A DNA stretch of 64,000 nt from Actinomadura pelletieri DSM 43383 (GCF_003634705.1 NZ_RBWU01000005.1:1-64000), one strand, 5' to 3'; positions 26,760 through 35,126 are shown, numbered from the stretch's first letter. The notes: generated from the letters alone by a model not told the origin. Made by a program: numbers and translations.

Positions 26760-27043
26760 CGAGCGCCTTCCCGGTCGAAATCGCCTGCGTGGCGTCCGAA
26801 CGCGGCTGGTGGGACTCCCACGAAGACGCCGTGGGCCCCAGGCAACGCGTCCACGCTGACCTGGAGTCCGGCGCAGCCACCGTCCGCGGCTACAACCAGA
26901 TGTCGATCCCGGACTCGTGCAGACGCCCAAGTTCTCTCAGGCGCTCATCGATCTGGACGTCGCGTGACGGCACTGGCCTCGTCCTTGACTTCACTTCGCA
27001 TGAGTGGGCCGCATTCACGCAGGGCGTGCGCGGATCGGATTGA
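26760..27043 (+). pseudogene. Collapsed DUF5753 regulator / DUF397 gene pair
   Basis: In one frame, SERGWWDSHEDAVGPRQRVH then ADLESGAATVRGYNQMSIPD matches the DUF5753 ligand-binding part of XRE-family regulators (usually ...WxDxYxDVVPxW...DLEAxAxxIRxYE...VPGLLQT). About 15 codons later the same frame gives SRDGTGLVLDFTSHEWAAF then TQGVRGSD and a stop, the C-terminal half of a DUF397 protein. In actinomycetes these two genes normally stand side by side. Here the rest of both is gone, joined in frame by a deletion. It has no start codon context and is taken as a dead remnant. Confidence 0.6.
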
Positions 27044-27393
27044 GGGCCGGGCGCCTGTCGCCGGAAGCCACGCGATCGTGGCGAGGAGGACGATCGCGCC
27101 TGCGAACAGGCCCGAGGCCGCGCCGACCAGTGCGCGTGCGAACCCGGAACGCGTGCGGGAAAACACGACGCTGCCGACCGTGGTACCTGATCCGACCCAT
27201 GAGCAGAAGGTACGTCGGCTCGGGACGACTACGCGTGTTCATCGACGCTCCGCTTCACAGCGGCAAATGTCAACGCCGCCAGAAAAAGCGTTCAATGTTG
27301 AACCTGATTGGAACCGGTGTTTTGGTGGATTTCCCGGCCGCGCGGCTCCTGTGGGCGCGGCCATGGCCCGATCCTTCGCCGCGAGGTCCCGTC
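27044..27393. other. Remnant-rich intergenic stretch
   Basis: No intact gene. On the minus strand 26945-27166 an open frame begins MFSRTRSGFARALVGAASGL and continues with a hydrophobic segment, AGAIVLLATIAWLPATGA. It could be the start of a lost membrane protein, but it overlaps the DUF397 remnant and degenerates after about 50 residues. Nothing else is supported. Confidence 0.35.
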
Positions 27394-27604
27394 ATGATGG
27401 ACACCAGAGCAAGGGCGGCCGTGACGCTGGGCGCCGCCCTGATGCCGCCCGTTCTCAGCCGGCCGTCCGCGCCCGCGGCCCCAGCGCGCGACGGACTCGA
27501 CATCAAGATCGCGACGCTCAACGGCTCCGGATCTCGGCCCGAATCAGTAACGGTCGAGGTCGGTATCGACAGCTCGAATACCTCTGACACGCGTCCAAGG
27601 CGAA
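27394..27604 (+). pseudogene. Truncated DUF4360 copy
   Basis: From ATG 27394 the frame reads MMDTRARAAVTLGAALMPPV, a signal-peptide-like start, then RDGLDIKIATLNGSGSRPES and VTVEV. It aligns with EIEISHVNGSGCPDGSATVE of the intact DUF4360 gene that follows, but the homology ends near codon 60 and the frame runs on into unrelated sequence. The usual first Cys (NGSGC) is Ser here. This is the 5' end of a tandem paralogue that lost its body. Confidence 0.6.
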
Positions 27605-27625
27605 CCAATTGGAGAGGTCAGGCCC

Positions 27626-28246
27626 ATGGGGGGAATCGAGATCCAGGTGAACGTCGCTATGGTCGGCGTTCTGGGCCTGGCCGTCCTGGTGGCGGCACCG
27701 GTGTTCGCGGCTTCCGCGCGTGGTGCGCCCGAGATCGAGATCAGTCATGTGAACGGCTCGGGGTGCCCGGACGGATCGGCGACGGTCGAGGCCGATGCGG
27801 ACGGATTCGTCGTCAGATACAGCGCCTACGCGGTCAGGATCGGTGGCGATGCCAGGCCGTCGGATGCCCGGCGGAACTGCCGGCTCGGTCTGAAGGTTAC
27901 GCCTCCGGAGGGGCTCACCTACGCGGTCGCCGGGTCTGATCATCGCGGCTTCATGCAGTTGGAATCCGGGGTGAGGGCCATCTTCAGGTCAGCGCATCAC
28001 TACGGCAACCATTCGGATCGCCACCCGCTCCGGCGCGACATCAAGGGGCCCGGGCACGAAGACTGGGTGATCACCGAGACGCGCGACGAAACTCAGTTCT
28101 TCTGGGTGCCGTGCGGCGAGAAGTGGGGCCTGATCCTCAGTACCGAACTGGCCTTGTCCACCTCTAACACGTCCAAGGCGAGTGTCATGGACATGAACTC
28201 CGGCCTTGGCAGCGCCTACCGTTTCGCATGGAGAACCTGTCCGTGA
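27626..28246 (+). CDS. Secreted DUF4360 protein
   Basis: A 206-residue exported protein. MGGIEIQVNVAMVGVLGLAV followed by LVAAPVFAASARG is a signal peptide with cleavage near residue 31. The DUF4360 pattern follows: ISHVNGSGCPDGSATVE, FVVRYSAYAVRIGGDARPSD, RRNCRLGLKVTPPEGLTYAV, the FFWVPCGEKWGLILSTEL block and the terminal YRFAWRTCP. Four Cys residues at conserved places should form disulfides. The family is common in actinomycetes and fungi and lacks a known function. ATG 27626 fits the signal peptide. A truncated paralogue lies directly upstream. Confidence 0.85.
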   Translation: MGGIEIQVNVAMVGVLGLAVLVAAPVFAASARGAPEIEISHVNGSGCPDGSATVEADADGFVVRYSAYAVRIGGDARPSDARRNCRLGLKVTPPEGLTYAVAGSDHRGFMQLESGVRAIFRSAHHYGNHSDRHPLRRDIKGPGHEDWVITETRDETQFFWVPCGEKWGLILSTELALSTSNTSKASVMDMNSGLGSAYRFAWRTCP

Positions 28247-28262
28247 CGGGTCATCGAGGCAA

Positions 28263-29291
28263 GTGACCGCCTTTCCGGTGGCCGGTGATCTGGCGCTCAT
28301 GCACCGTCCGGAACGGGGTGCCGACTGGGTGCTGGTGCTGGCCGCGTACGGCGTGTACACGGCCGCGGTGCGGCTGCCGTCGCCCGCCGTCGCGGGGCTG
28401 GCGGTGGTCCTGGGGCTCGTCGAGGGCGCGGGCTCGACCATGGTGACGCCCTTGAAGGGCATGCCGGCGGTCGCGCTGTTCGAGCTGGCGGTGCGCCGCC
28501 CGGCGCGGGAGTCGCTCGCCGGAGCGGCGGCGTTCGCGTTGGCGGTCGCCTGCGGATGGATCGGTGAGCCGCCCGGGACGGTGCCGCCCGCGCTGTTCCG
28601 GGTCGCGGTCTTCCTCACCGTCCTGCTACTCGCGGGCGCCTACATCCGTTCCGTGCGGGCGGCGGCGCGGGCCGCGCGGGAGCGGGCCACCGCCGAGGCG
28701 CGCGCGGCCCGCACCGCCGAGCGCACCGCGATCGCCCGGGAGCTGCACGACCTGGTCGCCCATCGCGTGTCGTCGATGGTCCTGCGCGTCGGCGTGGCCC
28801 GGCACGTCCTTCCGGACTCCGCGCCCGAGGTCGGCGAGGTGCTGGACGATCTGCACGCCACGGGCACCGCGGCGCTGGACGATCTCGGCCATCTGGTGGC
28901 GGTGCTGCGGGACCCGGCCACGGCGCGCGGGGAGCCGCCGCCGATCGAGCCGGAAGCGCTGCCCGCCGCCCTGGCACGGGTGGTCGAGCGGTGGCGGTCC
29001 GCGGGCATGGCGGCGGAGGCGTCGATCGACCCGGCGGTGGCGCGGCTGGACTCCGTCCCTGCGGCTCGTCTAGGAGGGGCTCGCCAACGTCGCCAAGCAC
29101 GCCGGGCCGGCGCGACGGTCCACCTGGTCATCCAGGACGACGGGCACGGCGCGCCCGGTGACCCCGGCCACGGTCTCACCGGGATGCGTGAACGGGTGGA
29201 CCTGCTCGGCGGCACCTTCGAGGCGGGCCCGACCGGATCCGGGTGGAGGCTGGCGGCCGAGCTTCCCCTGCCCGTGACGGCGCCGCCGTGA
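28263..29291 (+). pseudogene. Sensor histidine kinase with disrupted ATPase domain
   Basis: A NarL/LiaS-type kinase. Several hydrophobic helices cover about residues 20-130. The HisKA_3 box ARELHDLVAHRVSSMVLRVG holds His162, and DDGHGAPGDPGHGLTGMRER is the G-box with GGTFEAGPTGSGWRLAAELP at the end. The N-box is out of frame: LRLV-stop-EGLANVAKHAG is encoded in the +1 frame at 29059-29106, with TAG at 29071 where Gln (CAG) is expected. The read frame instead gives RLGGARQRRQARRAG. Sequence before and after this segment is also shortened. The open frame is therefore intact in length but lacks the Asn/His of the N-box and is probably inactive. GTG 28263 has GAGG upstream. Partner regulator overlaps the stop. 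Confidence 0.75.
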
Positions 29292-29923
29292 TCGGCGTCT
29301 TGGTCGCCGACGACCAGCAGCTCGTGCGGATGGGGCTGCGCATGCTCTTCGAGTCGGCCGGCGACGTGCGGGTCGTCGGTGAGGCGGCCGACGGCGTGGA
29401 GGCGGTGGCGCTGACCGGACGGCTCGGCCCCGACGTGGTCCTCATGGACCTGCGGATGCCGGGCCTGGACGGCGCCGCCGCCACCGAGCGCATCGTGGCG
29501 GCGTGCCCGTCCACGCGGGTGCCGCCGTTGACGACGTTCGGCGACGACGACCACCTGTATCCGGCGCTCGCCGCCGGGGACTGCGGTTTTCTCCTGAAGA
29601 GCGCGCCGCCGGGTGACCTGCTCGACGCCGTGCGCCGGGCCGCCGCGGGCGGTACAACGTTCAGCCAGGAGGTGCTCGGACGCCTCGTCGGACGGGCGGT
29701 GAGCGTCCGGGCGGTGGCCGACCCGGGCGACCTCACCCCACGCGAGCGAGAGGTCCTGGCGCTGGTCGCGGCCGGGCTGCCCAACCAGGAGATCGCCGCG
29801 CGGCTGCACGTCGGGGTGACGACGGTGAAGACGCATGTCGCCGCGCTGCCGGCCAAGACCGACTGTTCGAACCGGGTCCGGCTGGCCGTGTTCGCCGTGC
29901 GCGCGGGCCTGGCGTCCGGCTGA
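29288..29923 (+). CDS. NarL/LuxR-type response regulator
   Basis: A 211-residue regulator. The receiver domain shows VLVADDQQLVRMGLRML, phospho-acceptor Asp54 in DVVLMDLRMPGLDG, TTF near 82-84 and Lys104 in GFLLKS. The LuxR HTH spans about 149-205 (LTPREREVLALVAAGLPNQE, IAARLHVGVTTVKTHVAAL). Several positions deviate from close family consensus (VPPLTTF where VLVLTTF is usual, GDCGFLLKS, LPAKTDCSNRVR), which suggests relaxed selection along with its disrupted kinase. GTG 29288 overlaps the kinase stop by four bases. The target is unknown. Confidence 0.82.
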   Translation: MIGVLVADDQQLVRMGLRMLFESAGDVRVVGEAADGVEAVALTGRLGPDVVLMDLRMPGLDGAAATERIVAACPSTRVPPLTTFGDDDHLYPALAAGDCGFLLKSAPPGDLLDAVRRAAAGGTTFSQEVLGRLVGRAVSVRAVADPGDLTPREREVLALVAAGLPNQEIAARLHVGVTTVKTHVAALPAKTDCSNRVRLAVFAVRAGLASG

Positions 29924-29937
29924 CCGGCCCGTGGGCC

Positions 29938-30999
29938 TCACGGGGAGGCTGGGATCTTCTCCTCGTGGGACGCCCTGATCTTCGCCACCGTGTCGCGGAG
30001 CAGACCGGGTGCCAGGCGGCGGTGGACGGCGGACATCGCGGGCCACAGGAGACGGCCGAGGAGACGGTCGTAACGCAGGAAGGTGATGAGCGACACCCGG
30101 CCGTCCGCGGTTCGGACGACCAGGTCGGCGCGCACGAACCAGGACGCGGCCTCCAGCCGGATCCAACCGTCGCCCCGTTCGGCGATGCGCCATCCGGCCA
30201 CGGTCTTCGGTGACCGGCCACGGGCGAGGCGCAGGCCGAGCAGGCCGCGCCAGATCAGCCGCTCCCCCGCGTTGGGGACGTCGCCGAACATCGCTCGTGC
30301 CCACTGTTCGGGTGTCGCGTCCAGGGTGGTGGGGACGGTGAACATGTCGGCGTAGTCGGCGTCCGGCATCGAGCCGAGCGCATGGAGATCCGGCGGGACG
30401 TCCCGGGTCCCCTCGACGGCGGCCGGGGCGGTGCCGTGCAACGCGGCCTCCCAGCGGCGCGTCAGCGACGGGTAGACGATCAGGTGCCGGAACGGCGCGA
30501 TCGCGGCCATGTACAGCCGTCCGAACAGGCCGTTGGGCTTCACGAGGACCGTCATGTGCAGTTCGTGCCCGCCGTCCGCGACCGGCGTCCAACCGAGGTG
30601 CATGACCGTGTGGACGGTCCGGTTCGCCAGTTCGAGAGCGGCTTCGTCGTCGAGTTCGTAGACGGAGGTGAGAGGGCTGCGGTCGGCCGCGGTGCCGGTG
30701 GGTCCGAAGTCCTCCGGCAGGCGGGTGCGCAACGACCGGACGCGTTTCGCGAACCCCTGCTTGTCGTCGTCCCAGCCCAGGAGGGCCCCGAGCTTCCAGC
30801 GCACCGCGAAGAGGAACCGAACCGGTAGAGGTTCGGTCTCGGGGTCATAGGCCGCCCAGATCGCGGCGAGCGCCTCGGGAAGGTCGTCCGGCCCTTCGGC
30901 GGGCGTGCGGAACGCCCACACGTCCTCCACCCGGAAATCGGGAGCGATCTCGTGGATCCGCCAGGGCCGAGCGGTATGGGCGGCTACGGGAAGCCTCAT
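29938..30999 (-). CDS. DUF2867-like two-domain protein
   Basis: A 353-residue protein with two similar halves separated by a linker near residues 170-200. The first half includes IHEIAPDFRVEDVWAFRTPA, RWKLGALLGWDDD and HLGWTPVADGGHELHMTVLV. The second includes FTVPTTLDATPEQWARAMFG, RGLLGLRLARGRSPKTVAGW and EAASWFVRADLVVRTADGRV. Both resemble the DUF2867 / SRPBCC-like fold. No membrane segment is strong. ATG 30999 is preferred because GAAGGGG stands nine bases before it; ATG 31008 would touch that site. It is divergent from a TetR gene, with two palindromes between, so it is probably the TetR target. Confidence 0.72.
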   Translation of the reverse strand: MRLPVAAHTARPWRIHEIAPDFRVEDVWAFRTPAEGPDDLPEALAAIWAAYDPETEPLPVRFLFAVRWKLGALLGWDDDKQGFAKRVRSLRTRLPEDFGPTGTAADRSPLTSVYELDDEAALELANRTVHTVMHLGWTPVADGGHELHMTVLVKPNGLFGRLYMAAIAPFRHLIVYPSLTRRWEAALHGTAPAAVEGTRDVPPDLHALGSMPDADYADMFTVPTTLDATPEQWARAMFGDVPNAGERLIWRGLLGLRLARGRSPKTVAGWRIAERGDGWIRLEAASWFVRADLVVRTADGRVSLITFLRYDRLLGRLLWPAMSAVHRRLAPGLLRDTVAKIRASHEEKIPASP

Positions 31000-31024
31000 G
31001 GTCGCCATCCCCTTCTCTCCAGAT

Positions 31025-31075
31025 ATACGCTTGCGTACAACAGGAGGCTAGGCCCCGATATACGGGTGCGTATAT
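31025..31075. promoter_or_regulatory. Two palindromic TetR operator candidates
   Basis: Between the DUF2867-like gene and the TetR gene lie TACGC-TT-GCGTA at 31026-31037 and ATATACG-GGTG-CGTATAT at 31058-31075. The second is perfect over 7-base arms. Both share a TATACGC/GCGTATA-type core and stand about 35 bases apart, each likely covering one of the divergent promoters. Typical of TetR-family autoregulation. Confidence 0.65.
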
Positions 31076-31091
31076 ACGTTGAGACGGTGAG

Positions 31092-31661
31092 GTGGGACAC
31101 ATCGTGGCCGCTGTTCGCACGCCGCGTGACAGATGGGTCGAGGAGGGGCTGCGGGCGCTGGCCGAGGGCGGTCCGGACGCCGTCCGCGTCGAGGCCCTCG
31201 CGAAGCGGCTCGGCGTCACCAAAGGCGGCTTCTACGGGTACTTCGCCGACCGCGAGGCGCTGCTGGAGGCGATGCTGGACGCCTGGGAGCGGGAGAGCAC
31301 GGACGACGTGATCGACCGCGCGAGACGGGAGACCGACGACCCGAAGGCCATGGCCAGGATGGCGGGGGCGCTCACCTTCTCCGGTGACCGGCTGCTGCCC
31401 ATCGACCTCGCCGTCCGCGACTGGGCCCGGCGGGACGAGGCGGTCGCCGAGCGGCTGCGGCGGGTGGACAACCGGCGGATGGAACTGCTGCGCGAGGTGA
31501 TCGGCGGCTTCTGCGCCGACCCCGACGAGGTCGAGGCGCGCAGCGTGCTCGCCTTCTGCGCGGCGATCGGCAACCACTTCCTCGCCGCCGACCACGGCGG
31601 TCGCACCCGCGCCCAGGTCCTCGCCCGCGCCACCGACCTGCTCTTCGCCCGCGACCACTGA
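31092..31661 (+). CDS. TetR-family transcriptional regulator
   Basis: A 189-residue TetR protein. The HTH covers about residues 10-55 (DRWVEEGLRALAEGGPDAVR, LAKRLGVTKGGFYGYFADRE), followed by an all-helical ligand domain with FSGDRLLPIDLAVRDWARRD and VLAFCAAIGNHFLAADHGG. GTG 31092 is used; GTG 31104 is possible and has GGTGGGA before it. Divergent position and two palindromes indicate control of itself and of the DUF2867-like gene. A strong bidirectional terminator follows. Confidence 0.9.
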   Translation: MGHIVAAVRTPRDRWVEEGLRALAEGGPDAVRVEALAKRLGVTKGGFYGYFADREALLEAMLDAWERESTDDVIDRARRETDDPKAMARMAGALTFSGDRLLPIDLAVRDWARRDEAVAERLRRVDNRRMELLREVIGGFCADPDEVEARSVLAFCAAIGNHFLAADHGGRTRAQVLARATDLLFARDH

Positions 31662-31673
31662 CCCACCGACGCG

Positions 31674-31706
31674 GCAGGGCCCCGCTCCATCGGAGCGAGG
31701 CCCTGC
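31674..31706. terminator. Bidirectional stem-loop terminator
   Basis: A 15-base stem, GCAGGGCCCCGCTCC (31674-31688) against GGAGCGAGGCCCTGC (31692-31706), with one mismatch and a three-base loop. It separates the converging TetR gene (stop 31661) and the substrate-binding protein gene (stop 31720). There is no T run, as is usual for actinobacterial terminators. Confidence 0.75.
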
Positions 31707-31719
31707 GCGGCGGTTCGGG

Positions 31720-32640
31720 TCAGATCAGGCCGGACTTCTTGAGCCAGGACTCGGCGACCTTCTCCTGGTCCTCCTTGTCGACGACGACGCGCTTCATCAT
31801 GTCGAGGAGGTCCTGGGTGGTGAGCTTGGCGGACACGGCGTTGAGCGCGGCCCGTCCCGTGGCGTTCACCGACGACTTGTGGACGAGCGGCGTGACGTTC
31901 TGGGCGCTGAAGACGTTCTTCGGGTCTTCCAGGACGACGAGCTTGTTCTGCTGGATCGTCGGGTCGGTGGTGAACAGGTCGGCGGCCTGGATCTCGTTCT
32001 CGACGAGGAGTTTCACCAGGGTGGCCTGGGCTCCGGCGTCGAAGGGCTGGAACTTCTTGAACTCGAGGCCGTAGGCGTCCTTGAGGCCGACGAGGCCCTG
32101 GCGACGGGTCTTGAACTCCGACGGGCCCGCGATGACGAGTTCCTTAGCGACCGGCTGCAGGTCGGCGATGGACTTGAGGTTGTGCTTGGCGGCCGTCTGC
32201 GCGTTGACGGTGACGGAGTCCTTGTCCTCGGCCTGCGCGGAGTTCAGGATCTCGACGGACGGCGGCAGCTTCGCCTTGAGCGCCGCGTTGATCTCCTCGG
32301 TGGTCGCGGCGGTGCTGCTCTTGTCGACGGACGTGGTCAGCAGCGCCCCGTTGTACTCGGGCATGACGCCGATGCCGCCCTTGACGACCTGGTCGTAGTA
32401 AACCTCGCGGGCGCCGATGTTGAACTTGCGGGTGACCTTGAGGTCCTTCGCCTCGAGGGCCTGGGCGTAGATCTCGCCGAGGAGGTTGCTCTCGGGGAAG
32501 TTGGCACCGCCGACGGTGATGGTGCCGCCGTCGCCGCCTCCGGCGAGCGGGTTGTCGTTGTCGCCGGAGTCCCCGCCGCAGGCGGTCAGGGTCAGGGCGG
32601 CCACGATGCCGACGACCGCGCCACGGATCAGTTTCTTCAT
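31720..32640 (-). CDS. Osmoprotectant-type ABC transporter substrate-binding lipoprotein
   Basis: A 306-residue lipoprotein of the OpuBC/OsmF/ProX type. The signal MKKLIRGAVVGIVAALTLTA ends in the lipobox LTAC with Cys21, followed by an acidic Gly/Asp linker. The mature part shows ITVGGANFPESNLLGEIYAQ, YYDQVVKGGIGVMPEYNGAL and FQPFDAGAQATLVKLLVENE. These proteins bind quaternary amines such as glycine betaine, choline or carnitine outside the cytoplasmic membrane. ATG 32640 has AAGGAAC nearby. It is the last gene of a four-gene minus-strand operon. The exact ligand is not readable by eye. Confidence 0.9.
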   Translation of the reverse strand: MKKLIRGAVVGIVAALTLTACGGDSGDNDNPLAGGGDGGTITVGGANFPESNLLGEIYAQALEAKDLKVTRKFNIGAREVYYDQVVKGGIGVMPEYNGALLTTSVDKSSTAATTEEINAALKAKLPPSVEILNSAQAEDKDSVTVNAQTAAKHNLKSIADLQPVAKELVIAGPSEFKTRRQGLVGLKDAYGLEFKKFQPFDAGAQATLVKLLVENEIQAADLFTTDPTIQQNKLVVLEDPKNVFSAQNVTPLVHKSSVNATGRAALNAVSAKLTTQDLLDMMKRVVVDKEDQEKVAESWLKKSGLI

Positions 32641-32674
32641 GGTTCCTTGTCCTTCGGTCAGCAGGGGCGGGCGG

Positions 32675-33361
32675 TCATGAGGGGCGGGCGGAGCCGAGCA
32701 GGCCCGGTGAGACGACGAGACGGCGCAGCACCGCGAAGATCAGTTGGACGACCAGCGCGAGCCCCACCACCAGGACCGTGCCGCCGACGACGAGCTGGTA
32801 GTCGCCCGTGGCCAGGCCGTCGATGATGTAGCGGCCGAGGCCGCCGAAACCCGGATAGGCGGCGATGGTGGCGGTGGCGACGACCTGGATCGCGGACGTG
32901 CGAAGGCCGAGCAGGATCAGCGGCAGCGCCATCGGCAGTTCGGCGCGCCACAGCACGCCCCAGCCGGTCATGCCGACCCCGCGGGCGGCGTCCTTCGCGT
33001 CGGGGTCGACGCCGCGGATCCCCTCGAAGGTGTTGACGAGGATGGGCGGGACGGCCAGCGCGACGAGCGCGACCAGGACCGGCGTGATGCTGTAGTCGAT
33101 GACGACGACGAACAGGACGAGCCCGAAGGTCGGGATCGCGCGGGCGACGTTGGCGAGGGTGATGGCGAGGAAGCCGCCGCGCCCGGTGTGCCCGGCGAGG
33201 AGGCCGAGCGCCAGCCCGATCACGGCGGCGCACAGCAGCGACACCCCGCTGTACCAGACGTGCTGGAGCAGGCGGTGCGGAATGCCGTCGGGACCGTGCC
33301 ACTGGGCGGACGCGGTCAGCCACGTCCAGGACAGTTCGATCTGGTTCCACAGGTCGTTCAC
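32675..33361 (-). CDS. Osmoprotectant-type ABC transporter permease (second)
   Basis: A 228-residue permease with about five or six membrane helices. The EAA loop reads VDPDAKDAARGVGMTGWGVL and then WRAELPMALPLILLG. Conserved ARAIPTFGLVLF and AYPGFGGLGRYIIDGLATGD are typical of OpuBB/OpuBD-type proteins. The GTG at 33361 overlaps the stop of the preceding permease by four bases, indicating translational coupling. With its partner it should form a heterodimeric channel. Confidence 0.9.
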   Translation of the reverse strand: MNDLWNQIELSWTWLTASAQWHGPDGIPHRLLQHVWYSGVSLLCAAVIGLALGLLAGHTGRGGFLAITLANVARAIPTFGLVLFVVVIDYSITPVLVALVALAVPPILVNTFEGIRGVDPDAKDAARGVGMTGWGVLWRAELPMALPLILLGLRTSAIQVVATATIAAYPGFGGLGRYIIDGLATGDYQLVVGGTVLVVGLALVVQLIFAVLRRLVVSPGLLGSARPS

Positions 33362-34008
33362 GAGGCGCCTCCGCGTGCCCGCGCCCACGGGGTGAGCAGG
33401 CGCTGGACGGTGACCAGGATCGCGTCGGTGACGAGGGCCAGCAGGACGATCAGGACGGTGGCCGCGACGATCTGCGTCTGGAACTGGAGCTGGTAGCCGC
33501 GGATGATGTCGTAGCCGAGCCCGCCCTGCCCGATCAGCTGGCCGACGGCGACGAGGCTGATGGACGACACGGCCGCGACCCGCGTCCCGGCGATGACGAC
33601 CGGCACCGCGATCGGCAGCTCGACCTGCATGAGGCGGCGGAGCGTGCCGAAGCCCATGGCGGTGGCGGCCTGCCGGACGGGTTCGGACACCGACGCGAGA
33701 CCGTCCACCACGTTCGGGATCAGCACCGACAGGCTGTACAGGGTGAGCGGGATCATCACGGTGGACGCGGTCAGCCCCGTGTACTGGATGAAGATCATGA
33801 ACAGGGCCAGCGACGGGACCGCGTACAGGATGTTCGCGATGGTGAGCGCGGGCGGGTAGAGCCATCTCCAGCGGCGGCACAGCACGCCGAGCGGCAGCGC
33901 GATGAGCAGCCCGAACAGCACCGGGAGCAGCGCCAGCCTGAGGTGGACCAGCGCGTGTTCGGTGAGCGAGTCGCGATGGTCGGCGATCCACGCCCAGTCG
34001 ATGTCCAT
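33358..34008 (-). CDS. Osmoprotectant-type ABC transporter permease (first)
   Basis: A 216-residue permease. It shows hydrophobic helices from about residue 20, the motif NILYAVPSLALFMIF, an EAA loop with EPVRQAATAMGFGTLRRLMQ then VELPIAVPVVIAG, and LVAVGQLIGQGGLGYDIIRG. ATG 34008 shares one base with the stop of the ATPase gene (TGATG). Homologous to the second permease of the operon, probably an old duplication. Confidence 0.9.
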   Translation of the reverse strand: MDIDWAWIADHRDSLTEHALVHLRLALLPVLFGLLIALPLGVLCRRWRWLYPPALTIANILYAVPSLALFMIFIQYTGLTASTVMIPLTLYSLSVLIPNVVDGLASVSEPVRQAATAMGFGTLRRLMQVELPIAVPVVIAGTRVAAVSSISLVAVGQLIGQGGLGYDIIRGYQLQFQTQIVAATVLIVLLALVTDAILVTVQRLLTPWARARGGAS

Positions 34009-35126
34009 CAGCCGTCGCTCCCGGCGCCGTGACCGGTGCCTCCGGCGCCGTTGCCGTGGGTGGGGACGGCGAGCAGGTCGCTTCCGGCGGCGGTTCCGAC
34101 GACGGCGCCCGCCGCGTCGACGCCGACCGCGAGGCCGGACGGCGACAGGACGGCCGCGTCCAGCGCGACGCGCACCGAGTCGGCTCCGACGCGGAACGTG
34201 GGTCCGACCGGCGCGAGCGGCGCCTCCGCCAGGGAGCCGTCGATCTGCGCGGGCCGCGTCCAGCCGAGGGGACGGCGGTCCTCGTCGACGACGAGGATCC
34301 AGTCGAGGTCGGTGAGGTCGGCGGCGTCCGCGGACACGGAACGGACCGCGTCGTCGCTGAGCCGCAGCTCGCCCGTCCCCGCGAACGACAGCGTGCGGAT
34401 GCCGCGGTTCTGGCCGATGAACTCCGCGACGAAGTCGTCGGCCGGGTGGGCGAGAAGGTTCTCCGGGGTGTCGACCTGCGCGAGCTTCCCGCCGGTCCGG
34501 AACACCGCGATCGTGTCGCCGAGTTTGATGGCCTCGTCGATGTCGTGGGTGACGAACACGATCGTCTTGTGCAGTTCGTCCTGAAGGCGGAGGAACTCGT
34601 CCTGGAGTTCGGCGCGGACGACGGGGTCGACGGCGCTGAACGGCTCGTCCATCAGCATGATCGGCGGGTCGGCGGCGAGGGCCCGCGCGACGCCGACGCG
34701 CTGCTGCTGCCCGCCGGACAGCTGGAACGGGTACCGCTTCGCCATCGAGTGGTCGAGCCCGACGCGTTCCATCAGTTCCCGGGCCCGTGCCCGCGCCTTC
34801 TTCTTGTTCCAGCGCAGCAGGTACGGGACGGTGGCGATGTTGTCCTCGATGGTGCGGTGCGGGAACAGCCCGGCGTGCTGGATGACGTAGCCGATGCCGC
34901 GCCGCAACTCGGCGGGCCTGCGCTCGCGGACGTCCCGCCCGTCGATGAGGACCCGGCCGGACGTGGGCTCCACCATCCGGTTGACGGCCCGTAGCGCCGT
35001 GGTCTTGCCGCCGCCGGACGTGCCGACGAACACGGTGATCTTTCCCGTTGGACAGTCGAGACTGACGTCGTCCAGCGCGACGGCGCCGCCCGGATAGCGC
35101 TTGGTGACGCCCGCAAAGGTGATCAA
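34008..35126 (-). CDS. Osmoprotectant-type ABC transporter ATPase with CBS region
   Basis: A 372-residue ATPase. Walker A is GTSGGGKTT at residues 35-43, the signature LSGGQQQR starts at 136, Walker B is IMLMDEPFSAVDP with Asp160-Glu161, and FVTHDIDEAIKLGD contains the switch His. The C-terminal ~130 residues resemble paired CBS domains (SADAADLTDLDWILVVDEDR, RVALDAAVLSPSGLAVGVD), which in OpuA-type ATPases sense ionic strength. A Gly/His-rich tail ends the protein. The start is TTG at 35126 with GAGGAC upstream. First gene of the operon. Confidence 0.92.
   Translation of the reverse strand: MITFAGVTKRYPGGAVALDDVSLDCPTGKITVFVGTSGGGKTTALRAVNRMVEPTSGRVLIDGRDVRERRPAELRRGIGYVIQHAGLFPHRTIEDNIATVPYLLRWNKKKARARARELMERVGLDHSMAKRYPFQLSGGQQQRVGVARALAADPPIMLMDEPFSAVDPVVRAELQDEFLRLQDELHKTIVFVTHDIDEAIKLGDTIAVFRTGGKLAQVDTPENLLAHPADDFVAEFIGQNRGIRTLSFAGTGELRLSDDAVRSVSADAADLTDLDWILVVDEDRRPLGWTRPAQIDGSLAEAPLAPVGPTFRVGADSVRVALDAAVLSPSGLAVGVDAAGAVVGTAAGSDLLAVPTHGNGAGGTGHGAGSDG

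Noticed and set aside
26945..27166. Minus-strand frame with a hydrophobic N-terminal segment
   Set aside because: Overlaps a recognisable DUF397 remnant and loses protein character after about 50 residues; at most a fossil of a membrane protein start.
24960..28250. Prophage or integrative element spanning the accessory region
   Set aside because: No integrase, replication, capsid or transfer gene and no flanking att-like direct repeat was seen; only scattered remnants.
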